Origin: Sphingopyxis panaciterrulae
Lineage (GTDB): Bacteria > Pseudomonadota > Alphaproteobacteria > Sphingomonadales > Sphingomonadaceae
Reading direction: 5' to 3'
Length of the DNA: 64,000 bases
Assembly: GCF_014199295.1 (NCBI RefSeq)
Contig: NZ_JACIJH010000015.1
Location: forward strand, 1-64,000
Shown piece after piece: positions 1 to 7,814 of the stretch. How positions within the stretch are numbered: the first letter of the stretch is position 1; each line of letters begins with the position of its first letter. The translations under genes were made by a program, and so were the position numbers. The notes under the pieces are model-generated. The model was given only the letters and a program-made list of their open reading frames with translations. It made no database searches and was not told where the DNA came from.

Positions 1-89
1 CGACAAGCAAACACACCAAAACGGAACCGTCGCGGTCAGACCTTCTCATCCTGATCGTCGCAACTTCTCATCCAGTTTGTCGCGCTACA
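1..89 (-). mobile_element. Terminal end of an IS21-like insertion sequence (partial)
   Basis: Read on the minus strand, this stretch starts with TG at 89 and carries two copies of a GGATGAGAAG motif (rc of CTTCTCATCC at 42-51 and 64-73), each beside a similar spacer. Multiple short terminal repeats and a 5'-TG...CA-3' end are typical of the IS21 family. The sequence on the right switches directly into the middle of a pseudouridine synthase. No transposase gene lies inside the window, so the assignment rests on the repeat pattern only. Confidence 0.4.
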
Positions 90-90
90 G

Positions 91-468
91 CTCGATCCTG
101 CATCTGCCGTACCGAAGACCTATCATGTGAAGATCGACCGGATCGCCGACCCCGACTGGCTCGCCGCGTTTGCCGAGCCGGTGATCGACGAAGGGGAGCG
201 GCTGATGGCGGCCGCCGTCCGCTTGCTGCGCGCCGGTCCGCGGTCGAGCTGGATCGAGGTGGTGTTGACCGAAGGGCGCAATCGGCAGGTGCGCCGGATG
301 ATGAAGGCACGCGGCGCCCATGTCCTGCGTCTGGTCCGGGTCGCGATCGGCAGCATGACGCTCGGCGATCTCGACAAGGGAGGGACCCGCCGACTCTCGG
401 CGGGGGAAGCCGCCAGCGTCCACAAAATCCCACATGCCGACCGCGGCGAGGTGGAGGCGTTGACATAA
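91..468 (+). pseudogene. RluE/RsuA-family pseudouridine synthase, C-terminal fragment
   Basis: The reading frame is open from about 55. Homology to the family seems to begin near 94-118 (VPKTYHVKI) and runs to the stop at 466-468. It includes the conserved EGRNRQVRRM segment of the C-terminal half of RsuA/RluB/E/F enzymes, which make pseudouridine in rRNA. The N-terminal half with the catalytic Asp (GRLD motif) is missing and is replaced by the IS-like end at 1-89. A GTG at 127 could start a 113-residue peptide, but it would lack the catalytic residue. Most likely an insertion- or deletion-damaged gene. Confidence 0.7.
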
Positions 469-554
469 ACCGGGCCTGGGCTACCCTACCGTCCATGTCT
501 TTCTTCTCATCGCTTGCGTGCGATACGCCGAGGCGTGCTCCAGGCCGATTCTGA

Positions 555-580
555 GCGAACGTCACCTGCCTGACGTTCGC
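555..580 (+). terminator. Perfect 10-bp stem-loop downstream of the pseudouridine synthase fragment
   Basis: GCGAACGTCA (555-564) and TGACGTTCGC (571-580) are exact inverted repeats around a 6-nt loop, followed by the pyrimidine-rich TTCGCTTCCTTT. Placement about 90 nt after the stop and before the next gene fits a factor-independent-type terminator, although there is no long T run. Confidence 0.5.
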
Positions 581-660
581 TTCGCTTCCTTTGTCCCAGT
601 CATTGTCAAGGCGGCGCGTGCTCAACGCAGCCGCGAGGTTTTTTCGGTTTGTCGGCACAG

Positions 661-1116
661 ATGCCATCGCCCCCCAACCCGTCCGGTCTGCGAGAACGCG
701 TGCAATATGGCGCGTTGCCATTCCGCCGCGACATGTCGGGCGACCTCGAATATCTGCTGATTTCTTCCCGCGAGACGGGGCGTTGGGTCATTCCGAAGGG
801 CTGGCCCAAGAAAGGCAGGCCCGGATGGCGCACGGCCGAGGAAGAGGCCTATGAAGAGGCCGGGATATTGGGTCGGATCAGCCAGGCGTCGATCGGCCGC
901 TATCGGTACATCAAATGGATGCCGGACCGGCTCGTGCTATGTTCGGTCACGCTGTTCCCGCTGCGCGTCGACACCGAACTCGATAATTGGCCCGAGCAGG
1001 GCGAGCGCAACTGCATGTGGGCATCGCGCGGCGCCGCTGCGGTATTGGTCGACGAACCGGACCTGGCGGAGATCATGCGGCAAACGAACCTCTCGCGCGA
1101 GGGTTCGCCGCTTTGA
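661..1116 (+). CDS. Nudix hydrolase
   Basis: 151-residue Nudix-fold protein that would hydrolyse a nucleoside diphosphate linked to another group, such as diadenosine or inositol polyphosphates. It carries the stretch VIPKGWPKKG followed by TAEEEAYEEAGI, which is the Nudix box with the first REU arginine position altered, as is common in the alphaproteobacterial DIPP-like branch. The N-terminal phrase YGALPFRR is typical of this group. An in-frame TTG at 649 would add four residues; ATG 661 is preferred although no strong ribosome site is visible. It stands alone on the plus strand left of the tRNA-Lys fragment, so it is probably host backbone and not part of the island. Confidence 0.8.
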   Translation: MPSPPNPSGLRERVQYGALPFRRDMSGDLEYLLISSRETGRWVIPKGWPKKGRPGWRTAEEEAYEEAGILGRISQASIGRYRYIKWMPDRLVLCSVTLFPLRVDTELDNWPEQGERNCMWASRGAAAVLVDEPDLAEIMRQTNLSREGSPL

Positions 1117-1213
1117 CTTTCTCCGCACGCTCACCGATGGAAATCCCGTCATGATGTCTTTTTCGATGCCCGTCGGCGTCTTTCAGACGGCCTTTCAGCT
1201 CTCACGCTAAATA

Positions 1214-1261
1214 CCCTGGCTGGGGCGCCCTCCGCCTGACGCGGAGCGGTTCCGGCCAGGG
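1214..1261. other. Two-tier hairpin between the Nudix gene and the small ORF
   Basis: Outer arms CCCTGGC (1214-1220) and GCCAGGG (1255-1261) enclose an inner perfect hairpin CTCCGC (1230-1235) / GCGGAG (1241-1246). It could be a terminator for the Nudix gene or a structured leader or small RNA. No family is recognised. The rest of 1117-1404 holds nothing else I can support. Confidence 0.35.
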
Positions 1262-1404
1262 ATCTCCTATCCGGGATGTCGAGTTGTTCCGTCACCTCGT
1301 TTGCGAGCGCCCGCATCCCGATCATTGTTTGGCGCTCGGCCGGATGCTTGGTGGCGTTTCTCCACGAGGCGACCTGCGGCTGGCGCATGCAGAGAGTGAA
1401 TGTG

Positions 1405-1530
1405 ATGAGCAAGAAACTTCGCAGGGGAAATCGCGAGGCGCGAAAACCGAAGCAGGTCAAACCCGCTGTCTCCGCGACTCCCGATTTCGTGTCGCAGATG
1501 AACAAGAAGGGCAGCGACAAAAGGAAATAG
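1405..1530 (+). CDS. Small basic conserved-looking protein, 41 aa
   Basis: A 41-residue, strongly basic peptide with the core RGNREARKPKQVKPA and the end DKRK. It is preceded by AGAGAG (1391-1396) at a good ribosome-binding distance from ATG 1405. Small proteins with a GNREAKKPK core occur widely in alphaproteobacteria; their function is unknown and nucleic-acid binding is only a guess from charge. A longer in-frame start at 1276 exists but adds a sequence of unlike composition, so the short form is preferred. Confidence 0.55.
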   Translation: MSKKLRRGNREARKPKQVKPAVSATPDFVSQMNKKGSDKRK

Positions 1531-1542
1531 CTTCGGATCAAC

Positions 1543-1580
1543 GGGGTCGGCGACCAGCATTACAACGGCCTGCCGACCCC
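1543..1580. terminator. Stem-loop after the small ORF
   Basis: GGGGTCGGC (1543-1551) and GCCGACCCC (1572-1580) form a perfect 9-bp stem with a 20-nt loop, 13 nt after the stop of the 41-aa ORF. There is no T run, so termination is possible but not certain. Confidence 0.35.
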
Positions 1581-1739
1581 ATCCCACGCGATCGCGCACG
1601 CGCCCAGTGCGCTCGTCTATCGGCGGACCCAGACGAAGTCCTCGTTCGGACCCTCGACTAAGCGAGCATCGACCGCTCGGATGAAAGCTTTCGGCGCGCT
1701 CGGCGACCGATCGGGGCTCAGTGTGTCGAGGAGCTGGTA

Positions 1740-1766
1740 ATTTTCCCAATGATTCCAAGGGAAAAT
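1740..1766 (-). terminator. Factor-independent terminator of the tRNA-Lys gene
   Basis: ATTTTCCC (1740-1747) and GGGAAAAT (1759-1766) form a perfect 8-bp stem just beyond the CCA end of the tRNA remnant when read on the minus strand. This is the expected place for the tRNA transcription terminator. It shows that the left flank is the original downstream DNA of the tRNA gene. Confidence 0.55.
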
Positions 1767-1810
1767 GGTGGACGCACTAGGGCTCGAACCTAGGACCCGC
1801 TGATTAAGAG
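1766..1810 (-). tRNA. 3' fragment of tRNA-Lys(CTT), putative att site of the island
   Basis: On the minus strand this reads, 5' to 3', anticodon loop CTCTTAA, stem strand TCAGC, variable loop, a perfect T arm (CTAGG-TTCGAGC-CCTAG), acceptor strand TGCGTCC, discriminator A and CCA. The 5' half is absent: the bases beyond 1810 (GCCGT on the plus strand) cannot pair with the anticodon stem, and no D arm follows. A 45-nt 3' end ending at the anticodon loop is the usual direct repeat left by tyrosine-recombinase integration into a tRNA gene. The intact tRNA and integrase would be at the other island end, outside this window. Confidence 0.75.
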
Positions 1811-2124
1811 GCCGTTATTTTAGTGCAATAATTCAGGTACTTAGCTGCATTCGTGTGCCGTTTGGATGACAATGAGTAGCAACGATTAACATTAGGAGAC
1901 AACTAACAACGACACAAATTCCCCTACAGTCCATCCCGGTTCCATTGGCGGCTTTGCGCCCTAAACGGACGCTTCGAACTCTTGACCGAATGTAACGGAC
2001 ATCATCTCTTGGAGCGAACACGTCTGTGTAACTCGATAGATGTCCGCTCTGGATGCTGCTCCGCGAATAGCTGACGATCCGGGCCCGGCCACAATCCAGG
2101 ACGCGACCGCAGGTTCCAACACAT
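1811..2124. other. Gene-free stretch inside the left island edge
   Basis: 314 nt of lower-GC sequence between the tRNA-Lys fragment and the ferredoxin reductase gene. I see no credible ORF, no operator palindrome and no clear hairpin. Short open frames at 1833-2021 and 2040-2240 lack ribosome sites and recognisable sequence. Confidence 0.5.
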
Positions 2125-3348
2125 TTAATCCGACAGCAGCGCCTTCAATGGCGTTTCGGTATCGGCGAGCTTTTCGGCGGTCACGCGGAGCCCCGCGGTC
2201 ACGATCATCCGGCCCTGGACATAGTCCTTCGTCGCGTTGACGCAGTCGATCGCGATCACCCGCGCGTCCTTCAGATAGACGATCGAGAAGCTGCGGCTCG
2301 CGATGTCGCCGCGCACGACCGTCTGATCGTGCCCGGTCGACAGGCCAGCGGTCTGGAGCTTCAGATCATACTGGTTCGACCAGAACCACGGGATCGCATG
2401 ATAGGGCGCCTCGTCCCCGACAATGCCCTTGGCCACGGTATTCGCCTGGTCGTTGGCATTCTGCACCGATTCCAGTCGGATCACGATGCCGTCGGCGAAA
2501 TGATTCTCGTGCGCCGCACAGTCGCCGATCGCATAGATGTCGGGCAGGCTCGTCTTGCAGAGCGCATCGACGAGTACGCCGTTCTCCCCCTCGGCCCCCG
2601 CGGCGATCAGTGGTTCGACCGCGGGAACAATACCGATTCCGACGATGACGAGATCGGCGGGAATCACTTCGCGGTCGGCGAGCCGGACGCCGGTGACATA
2701 GCTCTCCCCTTCGATCGCCTCGACCGACACCCCGAGCCGCAAGTCGACGCCATGCTCGCGATGCTCCCGTTCATAGAAGCGCGACAGTTCGGTGCCTGCA
2801 ACGCGCGCGAGGACACGGTCGAGCGCTTCCAGGAGGACAACCTTCTTGCCCGCCTTGCGCAGCACCGCCGCGGCCTCGAGCCCGATATAGCCGCCGCCGA
2901 TCACGACGATCTGATCCGCCGTTTCGGACGCCGCCTTCATCGCGTCGGCGTCGGCGCGGGTGCGCACACCCTGCACGCCGGGCAGGTCGCAGCCGGGGAC
3001 CGGCAGCATGCGCGGAGCGCCGCCCGTCGCCCAGACGAGCTTGCCGTAACCGATCGTCTCGCCACCGTCGGTGGTCACGCTATGCGCCGCCGGATCGACC
3101 GCGACGACGCGCTTGCCGAGCAGCATGGTGACTTCACGCTCGTTCCAATATTTGGCGGGACGCAGCTGGATACGTTCGAATTCCTTCTCGCCCGCGAAAT
3201 ATTCCTTCGACAGCGGCGGGCGTTCATAGGGCAGTTCGGGCTCGTCGCCGATGATCGCGATGCTGCCTTCAAACTTCTGCGTCCGCAGCATGATCGCCAC
3301 CTGCGCCCCGCCATGGCCAGCGCCCACAATCACCACGTCGAACTGCAT
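2125..3348 (-). CDS. NAD(P)H:ferredoxin/putidaredoxin-type reductase (FAD)
   Basis: 407-residue FAD/NAD(P)H oxidoreductase of the BphA4/PdR/ThcD class that passes electrons from NAD(P)H to a [2Fe-2S] ferredoxin feeding a P450 or dioxygenase. The N-terminal FAD fold [10 protein letters not shown], a central NAD(P)H fold [13 protein letters not shown] near residue 150, and DIYAIGDCA near 270 are all present. ATG 3348 has GGAAG just upstream; the longer frame to 3519 has no homology. It is the last gene of a four-gene operon with the crotonase and two acyl-CoA dehydrogenases. It is the only such reductase in the window, so it is the natural partner of the two P450s at 32.8-35.4 kb. I found no ferredoxin gene. 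Confidence 0.88.
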   Translation of the reverse strand: MQFDVVIVGAGHGGAQVAIMLRTQKFEGSIAIIGDEPELPYERPPLSKEYFAGEKEFERIQLRPAKYWNEREVTMLLGKRVVAVDPAAHSVTTDGGETIGYGKLVWATGGAPRMLPVPGCDLPGVQGVRTRADADAMKAASETADQIVVIGGGYIGLEAAAVLRKAGKKVVLLEALDRVLARVAGTELSRFYEREHREHGVDLRLGVSVEAIEGESYVTGVRLADREVIPADLVIVGIGIVPAVEPLIAAGAEGENGVLVDALCKTSLPDIYAIGDCAAHENHFADGIVIRLESVQNANDQANTVAKGIVGDEAPYHAIPWFWSNQYDLKLQTAGLSTGHDQTVVRGDIASRSFSIVYLKDARVIAIDCVNATKDYVQGRMIVTAGLRVTAEKLADTETPLKALLSD

Positions 3349-3427
3349 CGCTTCCAACCTCTCGATTATATGTCCGCATACAGAATGCTGCTCGCTTCGG
3401 TCGCTCGCGCAAAACCTTGCTGCCCAA

Positions 3428-4225
3428 TCATGCCCCGGTGAAGTTCGCGTTCCGTTTGGCGAGAAGCGCCGCCGCGCCCTCCCGGAAGTCGGCAGTCTGA
3501 TGCGCGATGACCTGGGCATTCGCAGCGGCCTCCAGTGCTGCGGAATAGTCGCTGTCGCGTCCCTGCCGCAGGAGCGCCTTGGTGAGACGCAAGGCGTGCG
3601 GACCCTGTGCCGATATACGCATCGCGAGAGCTAGCGCCTTCTCCATCAGCTTTTCGGCGGGGGCAACCTCGCTCACCAACCCCCATTTTTCGGCGGTGGG
3701 TGCATCGATGACGTCGCCCGTGAAGAAGAGTTCGGCGGCACGGCTCATGCCGATCGCACGCGGCAGGACCCAGGCGCCGCCATCGCCAGGGACCAGACCG
3801 AGCTTCAGGAAGGTCACCCCGAATCTGGCGCTCGGAGAGGCCAGCCGAATGTCGGCGAGGCACGCCACATCGCAGCCGAGGCCGATGGCAGGCCCGTTGA
3901 CCGCGGCGATCAACGGCACGTCAAGGCCGTACAGCGCCCGGAGCATGCGATGGATATTGTCGCGATACTGGCTGCGCGCGCCCATCACCGACCCATTATA
4001 GACCGCCTCGGGGTCGGCCATCGCCTTAACATTACCGCCAGCCGAAAAGGCCTTGCCGGCGCCGGTCAGGATCGCGCAGCGGATATCGGGATCGCCGTTG
4101 ATCGCGGCGCAGGCCGCACTTACGGCGTCTCCGTCACCGGGCTCGCCCAGCGCATTCATCATCTCGGGGCGATCGAGGGTCAGGATCGCGACCGGCCCTT
4201 CCTTCCGCAGGCTTATGATGGTCAT
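3428..4225 (-). CDS. Enoyl-CoA hydratase/isomerase (crotonase) family protein
   Basis: 265 residues with the crotonase fold. The oxyanion-hole segments AFSAGGNVK and [10 protein letters not shown] are present. The two catalytic glutamates of classical enoyl-CoA hydratase are not: aligned to the rat enzyme, E144 is Asp (in GLGCD) and E164 is Phe (in RFGVTF), while GLVPGDGG keeps an Asp. This suggests an isomerase, hydrolase or lyase variant and not simple hydration. A GAGGAGAAG ribosome site precedes ATG 4225. It lies between the acyl-CoA dehydrogenase pair and the ferredoxin reductase, in the operon driven from about 6200. Confidence 0.85.
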   Translation of the reverse strand: MTIISLRKEGPVAILTLDRPEMMNALGEPGDGDAVSAACAAINGDPDIRCAILTGAGKAFSAGGNVKAMADPEAVYNGSVMGARSQYRDNIHRMLRALYGLDVPLIAAVNGPAIGLGCDVACLADIRLASPSARFGVTFLKLGLVPGDGGAWVLPRAIGMSRAAELFFTGDVIDAPTAEKWGLVSEVAPAEKLMEKALALAMRISAQGPHALRLTKALLRQGRDSDYSAALEAAANAQVIAHQTADFREGAAALLAKRNANFTGA

Positions 4226-4266
4226 CGATACTTCTCCTCTTCTTCAGGCTGACGGGCCTTCCCGGC

Positions 4267-5418
4267 CTAGCGGAGCCCCAGGCCGCGGGCGATGATGCCG
4301 CGCAGTATCTCGCGGGTTCCGCCGCGCAGAGACCAGCTTGGCGCGTTCCACATCGTTCGCTGCAAGACGGCGGCGAAATCGCGTGTCGAACTGGCATCGG
4401 GAACCGCATCGACCAGCGTCCGGGCGATTTCGGGGATGGACTGTTCGAACAAGGCGCCCAGATCCTTGACGATGGCGGCCTGCAGGCCCGGGTTTTCGCC
4501 GGCCTCGAGCAAGGCGGCGACCCCGCGTGAAAGACGCCGGAGGACGATGAGATGCGACGTGAGCCGGCCGACGGCAAGCAGGCTCGCGTCATCGTCGGCA
4601 TGTTGCAGCGCGCCGATGAGCTCGATCAACAGCTGCATCGACGAGAGGAAACGTTCAGGTCCCGAGCGTTCGAAGGCGAGTTCGCTCATCACCTGGCTCC
4701 AGCCCTGGCCCTCGGTTCCGATCAATGCGTTGGCGGGGATGGCGACATCCTCGAAATGGACCTCGTTGAAATGATGCTTGCCGTCGAGATCGATAATGGG
4801 TCGAATGGTGATACCGTGGGTCTTCCCGAGATCGACCAGCAGCTGGCTCATGCCTGCCTGTCGATCCGCCGGCGTTCCGCTCGTGCGGCAGAACAGGACC
4901 ATATAGTCGGCGCGATGTGCGTTGGTCGTCCACAATTTCGTGCCGGTGACGCGCCACATGTCGCCATCGCGCACGGCGCGGGTGCGGGCAGCCGCAAGGT
5001 CGGAGCCCGATCCAGGCTCGCTCATGCCGATGCAGACCACGGCTTCGCCGCGCGCGATTCGTGGCAAGACCTCGCACTTTTGGGCTTCGGTGCCATATTT
5101 GAGCAGCATCGGCCCGCTCTGCCGGTCGGCAAACCAATGCGCCGCGACCGGAGCGCCCGCGGCGAGGGTTTCCTCGACCACGACATAGCGTTCGAACGCG
5201 CTGCGTTCGTGGCCGCCATAGCGTTTGGGCCAGGTCATGCCGAGCCAGCCGCGCTGACCCATGGCCCGGGTGAAGTCGCGGTCGAACCCGTTCCAGCTTT
5301 CGGCGCGCTGGAGCGGCGAGCGATCGGCAAGCTGGTCTGCAAGAAAGTTTCGGACTTCGGCGCGGAGTGATCTGGTGGCGTCGGTCTCGACCGGCGCGGG
5401 GAAGTCGAGAAGGCTCAT
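4267..5418 (-). CDS. Acyl-CoA dehydrogenase, full-length subunit
   Basis: 383-residue flavin acyl-CoA dehydrogenase introducing a 2,3-double bond into an acyl-CoA. It shows the FAD/substrate loop CIGMSEPGSGSDLAA (near 120), WTTNAHRADYM (near 160) and the catalytic-loop region ELAFERSGPERF (near 240). ATG 5418 overlaps the TGA of the upstream 247-residue gene (ATGA), indicating tight translational coupling. A full-length and a short acyl-CoA dehydrogenase encoded side by side recall the alpha2beta2 enzymes of steroid side-chain and ring degradation (ChsE1-ChsE2 type). The larger frame reaching 5850 is an artefact. Confidence 0.9.
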   Translation of the reverse strand: MSLLDFPAPVETDATRSLRAEVRNFLADQLADRSPLQRAESWNGFDRDFTRAMGQRGWLGMTWPKRYGGHERSAFERYVVVEETLAAGAPVAAHWFADRQSGPMLLKYGTEAQKCEVLPRIARGEAVVCIGMSEPGSGSDLAAARTRAVRDGDMWRVTGTKLWTTNAHRADYMVLFCRTSGTPADRQAGMSQLLVDLGKTHGITIRPIIDLDGKHHFNEVHFEDVAIPANALIGTEGQGWSQVMSELAFERSGPERFLSSMQLLIELIGALQHADDDASLLAVGRLTSHLIVLRRLSRGVAALLEAGENPGLQAAIVKDLGALFEQSIPEIARTLVDAVPDASSTRDFAAVLQRTMWNAPSWSLRGGTREILRGIIARGLGLR

Positions 5419-6158
5419 GCTGCCGTCACCATCGGCCAAAAAGCGCCTGGTCCGGCCGCGATCGCCGCGGCGCCCACCTTGCGTGCCCAATAGGGGTGCC
5501 CGCCATATTCGTCGCGCCATCGCCACAGCGCGGTGGAGTAGCGATGCAGGGCATGTTCTTGAGTGAAGCCGATGGCGCCGTGCATTTGATGTGCGAGGCT
5601 TGCGGCGATGCCGACCGCTTCGCCGATCCGCACGCGCGCGGCACCGACCGCGACTTCTGCTTCCTCGGGAGCGCGCGTGAAGGCGGCGGCGGCATGGTCG
5701 GCGGCCGCGCCTGCGGCCGCGACTTCGCTGGCGAGCTGCGCGAGGCCATGCTGCACGGCCTGGAACCGCGCTAAGGGTCGGCCGAACTGCTCGCGCGTGT
5801 TGACATGGTCGATCGTCATATCGAGCACGCGCGCCAGCGCGCCGGCGCATTGCAGCGATCGCACGATAGCTCCGCCGAGCAGAGGCACATCACTCGCATT
5901 CGCGGGACCGTCTAGCAACGCGTCGCCCGCCGCCGCCCGCGCCGCATTGGCCACCATCGTTTCCCCTATCGGGAGGGGCACCAAAGCCTCGCCTGCCAAC
6001 CGAACGATGGCCAACGCATCGACAGGATCGATACCGAATCCGCCACGGTCCTCACTGACGAGCGCCAGCGGCAAGCCCATGGCTTCGACTGCTGGCCAGT
6101 CGCAGTTCGCAGCAAAAAGCCGCATCGCGGCGTCGCGGAGCATTGTGGCTTCGTCCAT
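5415..6158 (-). CDS. Acyl-CoA dehydrogenase, half-size subunit
   Basis: 247 residues, well below the usual 380-400. The C-terminal helical part with NTREQFGRPLARFQAVQH (near residues 118-135) and MHGAIGFTQEH is intact. Most of the central beta-domain is absent. This is the pattern of the partner subunit of heterotetrameric acyl-CoA dehydrogenases, in which each subunit supplies part of the FAD and substrate site. ATG 6158 has GGAGAGAG upstream. First gene of the minus-strand operon; the operator at 6227-6240 lies about 70 nt upstream. Confidence 0.85.
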   Translation of the reverse strand: MDEATMLRDAAMRLFAANCDWPAVEAMGLPLALVSEDRGGFGIDPVDALAIVRLAGEALVPLPIGETMVANAARAAAGDALLDGPANASDVPLLGGAIVRSLQCAGALARVLDMTIDHVNTREQFGRPLARFQAVQHGLAQLASEVAAAGAAADHAAAAFTRAPEEAEVAVGAARVRIGEAVGIAASLAHQMHGAIGFTQEHALHRYSTALWRWRDEYGGHPYWARKVGAAAIAAGPGAFWPMVTAA

Positions 6159-6226
6159 CTCTCTCTCCTGCCGTTCTGGTCCCGGCGCGTGCCGGCTTTT
6201 TCGCCTGAAGCCCATTCTATACATTG

Positions 6227-6240
6227 TATACACGTGTCAA
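6227..6240. promoter_or_regulatory. Operator site 1 (TATACACGTGTCAA)
   Basis: One of 18 copies of a shared palindrome, about TTKACAYRTGTMAA. It sits between the divergent operons starting at 6158 (minus) and 6351 (plus), so it could control both. A poor half-match (TTTACACGAGTATA, 6304-6317) follows in the leader of the plus-strand operon. Confidence 0.65.
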
Positions 6241-6350
6241 GTTAGCTACCGAGAAATTTCATGATGCAATGGGAATCGGGTAATGACGATCAGTCATATC
6301 AACTTTACACGAGTATATATTTCTGGGGCCTCCAGCTGGGAATCCCTTGC

Positions 6351-7814
6351 ATGACGATCGGGATTCTTGCCTGTGGCGCCTATATTCCCCGCCGCCGTCT
6401 CCAGCGCGCGGCGATCCATGCCGCGAACGGCTGGTTTGCGGGCGGGCTCAAGGGGCTGGCCCGCGGCGAGCGCGCGATCGCGGGCTGGGACGAGGACAGC
6501 ATCACGATGGCGGTCGAGGCCGCGCGGGCGTCGCTGCGCGATTTCGACCGCGCCGCGATCGGTTCGGTCGCGCTGGCATCGACGACTTTGCCTTTCGCGG
6601 ATCGCAGCAATGCAGGTGTCGTGAAGGAGGCCTTGAACCTGGCCGATGCGACCGGCGCCTTCGATCTCGCGGGCAGCCGGCGCGCGGCGACGACTGGTTT
6701 GAACCAGGCGTTGGCGGCCGCCGCCGGCGGCGCGAGCGCGCAACTGCTTGTTGCCGCCGACATGCGCAAGTCGCGTCCCGGTTCGGAAGCGGAAATGACC
6801 TCCGGCGATGCCGCTGCCGCACTCATCGTGGGCGACGGCGAAGCGATCGCGACGCTGGTCGGCGCGCATAGCGTGACCATCGATTTTGTCGATCATGTGC
6901 GCGAGAGCGGCGCCGATTTCGATTATGGCTGGGAGGGGCGCTGGATCCGTGACGAGGGCTATGGCGCCATGGTCGCTACGGCTCTCGCGGACGGGTTGGC
7001 GAAGATCGGCGTCGACGCCGCGGCGATTGATCGCTTCATCGTGCCGATTACGGCGAAGGGTGTTGCGGAAGGGCTCGCCCGGCGGCTGGGCATTTCCGCC
7101 GAAGCGGTCGCCGACCGGCTTGCGGATAGCGTCGGCGATAGCGGCGCTGCGCACCCCATCCTGCTGCTGGCGTCCGCACTCGAGGCGGCCGGGCCGGGCG
7201 AGCGCATCCTGCTCGTCGGTTTCGGCCAAGGCGTCGATATCCTGATTTTCGAAACCACCGATGCGATTGCCGATGGCCAGCGTCGCCGCAGCGTCGCCGC
7301 GACGCTGGCCGACCGGGTCGAGGATATGAATTATCTGCGCTGGCTCTTTCATCGCGGCCTGTACGACCTTGAGCGCGGGATGCGCGCCGAGCTCGACCAG
7401 AAGCAGCCCGGTACGACCCTGTGGCGCAATCGGAAGGCCGTGCTTGGGCTCGTTGGCGGGCGCTGCACGCAGACCGGTACGGTCCAGTTCCCCAAGAGCG
7501 AGATCTCGGTCAATCCCAATAATCCTGCGGCACACACGCAGGAGGATTATCCGCTGGCCGACCGGCGCGCGCGCGTGGTCACCTATACGGCCGACGCCCT
7601 CGCTTATTCGCCCGATCCGCCCGGCTATTACGGCGTGATCGACTTTGACGGCGGAGGACGGATGACCGTCGAGTTCGCCGACGTGGTCGCCGACGATGTC
7701 GAAGTCGGGCGCGAAATGCGGATGGTGTTCCGTATCAAGGCGTTCGACGCGCAGCGTGGGTTCGTCAAATATTTCTGGAAAGCGGTCCCCGTGCGGACCG
7801 GGGAGGCGGGCTGA
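6351..7814 (+). CDS. KAS III/HMG-CoA-synthase-like protein fused to a DUF35 OB-fold
   Basis: 487 residues. Residues 1-330 have the thiolase/KAS III fold of the HMG-CoA synthase group (start MTIGILACGAYIPRRR). Residues 340-487 have a rubredoxin-like/OB-fold DUF35 module (GRCTQTGTVQFP ... GYYGVIDFDGGGR) that usually partners thiolases in acyl-CoA degradation. Two oddities: the expected nucleophile region reads AGSRRAATTGLNQ with no Cys, and the zinc ribbon keeps only one Cys. It may therefore be a structural or acyl-binding partner of the next gene, which it overlaps (TGATG). ATG 6351 is chosen because residues before it (from 6261) overlap the promoter region. Confidence 0.75.
   Translation: MTIGILACGAYIPRRRLQRAAIHAANGWFAGGLKGLARGERAIAGWDEDSITMAVEAARASLRDFDRAAIGSVALASTTLPFADRSNAGVVKEALNLADATGAFDLAGSRRAATTGLNQALAAAAGGASAQLLVAADMRKSRPGSEAEMTSGDAAAALIVGDGEAIATLVGAHSVTIDFVDHVRESGADFDYGWEGRWIRDEGYGAMVATALADGLAKIGVDAAAIDRFIVPITAKGVAEGLARRLGISAEAVADRLADSVGDSGAAHPILLLASALEAAGPGERILLVGFGQGVDILIFETTDAIADGQRRRSVAATLADRVEDMNYLRWLFHRGLYDLERGMRAELDQKQPGTTLWRNRKAVLGLVGGRCTQTGTVQFPKSEISVNPNNPAAHTQEDYPLADRRARVVTYTADALAYSPDPPGYYGVIDFDGGGRMTVEFADVVADDVEVGREMRMVFRIKAFDAQRGFVKYFWKAVPVRTGEAG

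Noticed and set aside
1267-1758. 163-codon minus-strand frame beside the tRNA fragment
   Set aside because: It overlaps the small basic ORF and the hairpins, and has no homology or ribosome site.
2000-2035. Weak match to the operator near 2017-2032
   Set aside because: Only half of the palindrome is present and no gene start lies suitably downstream.
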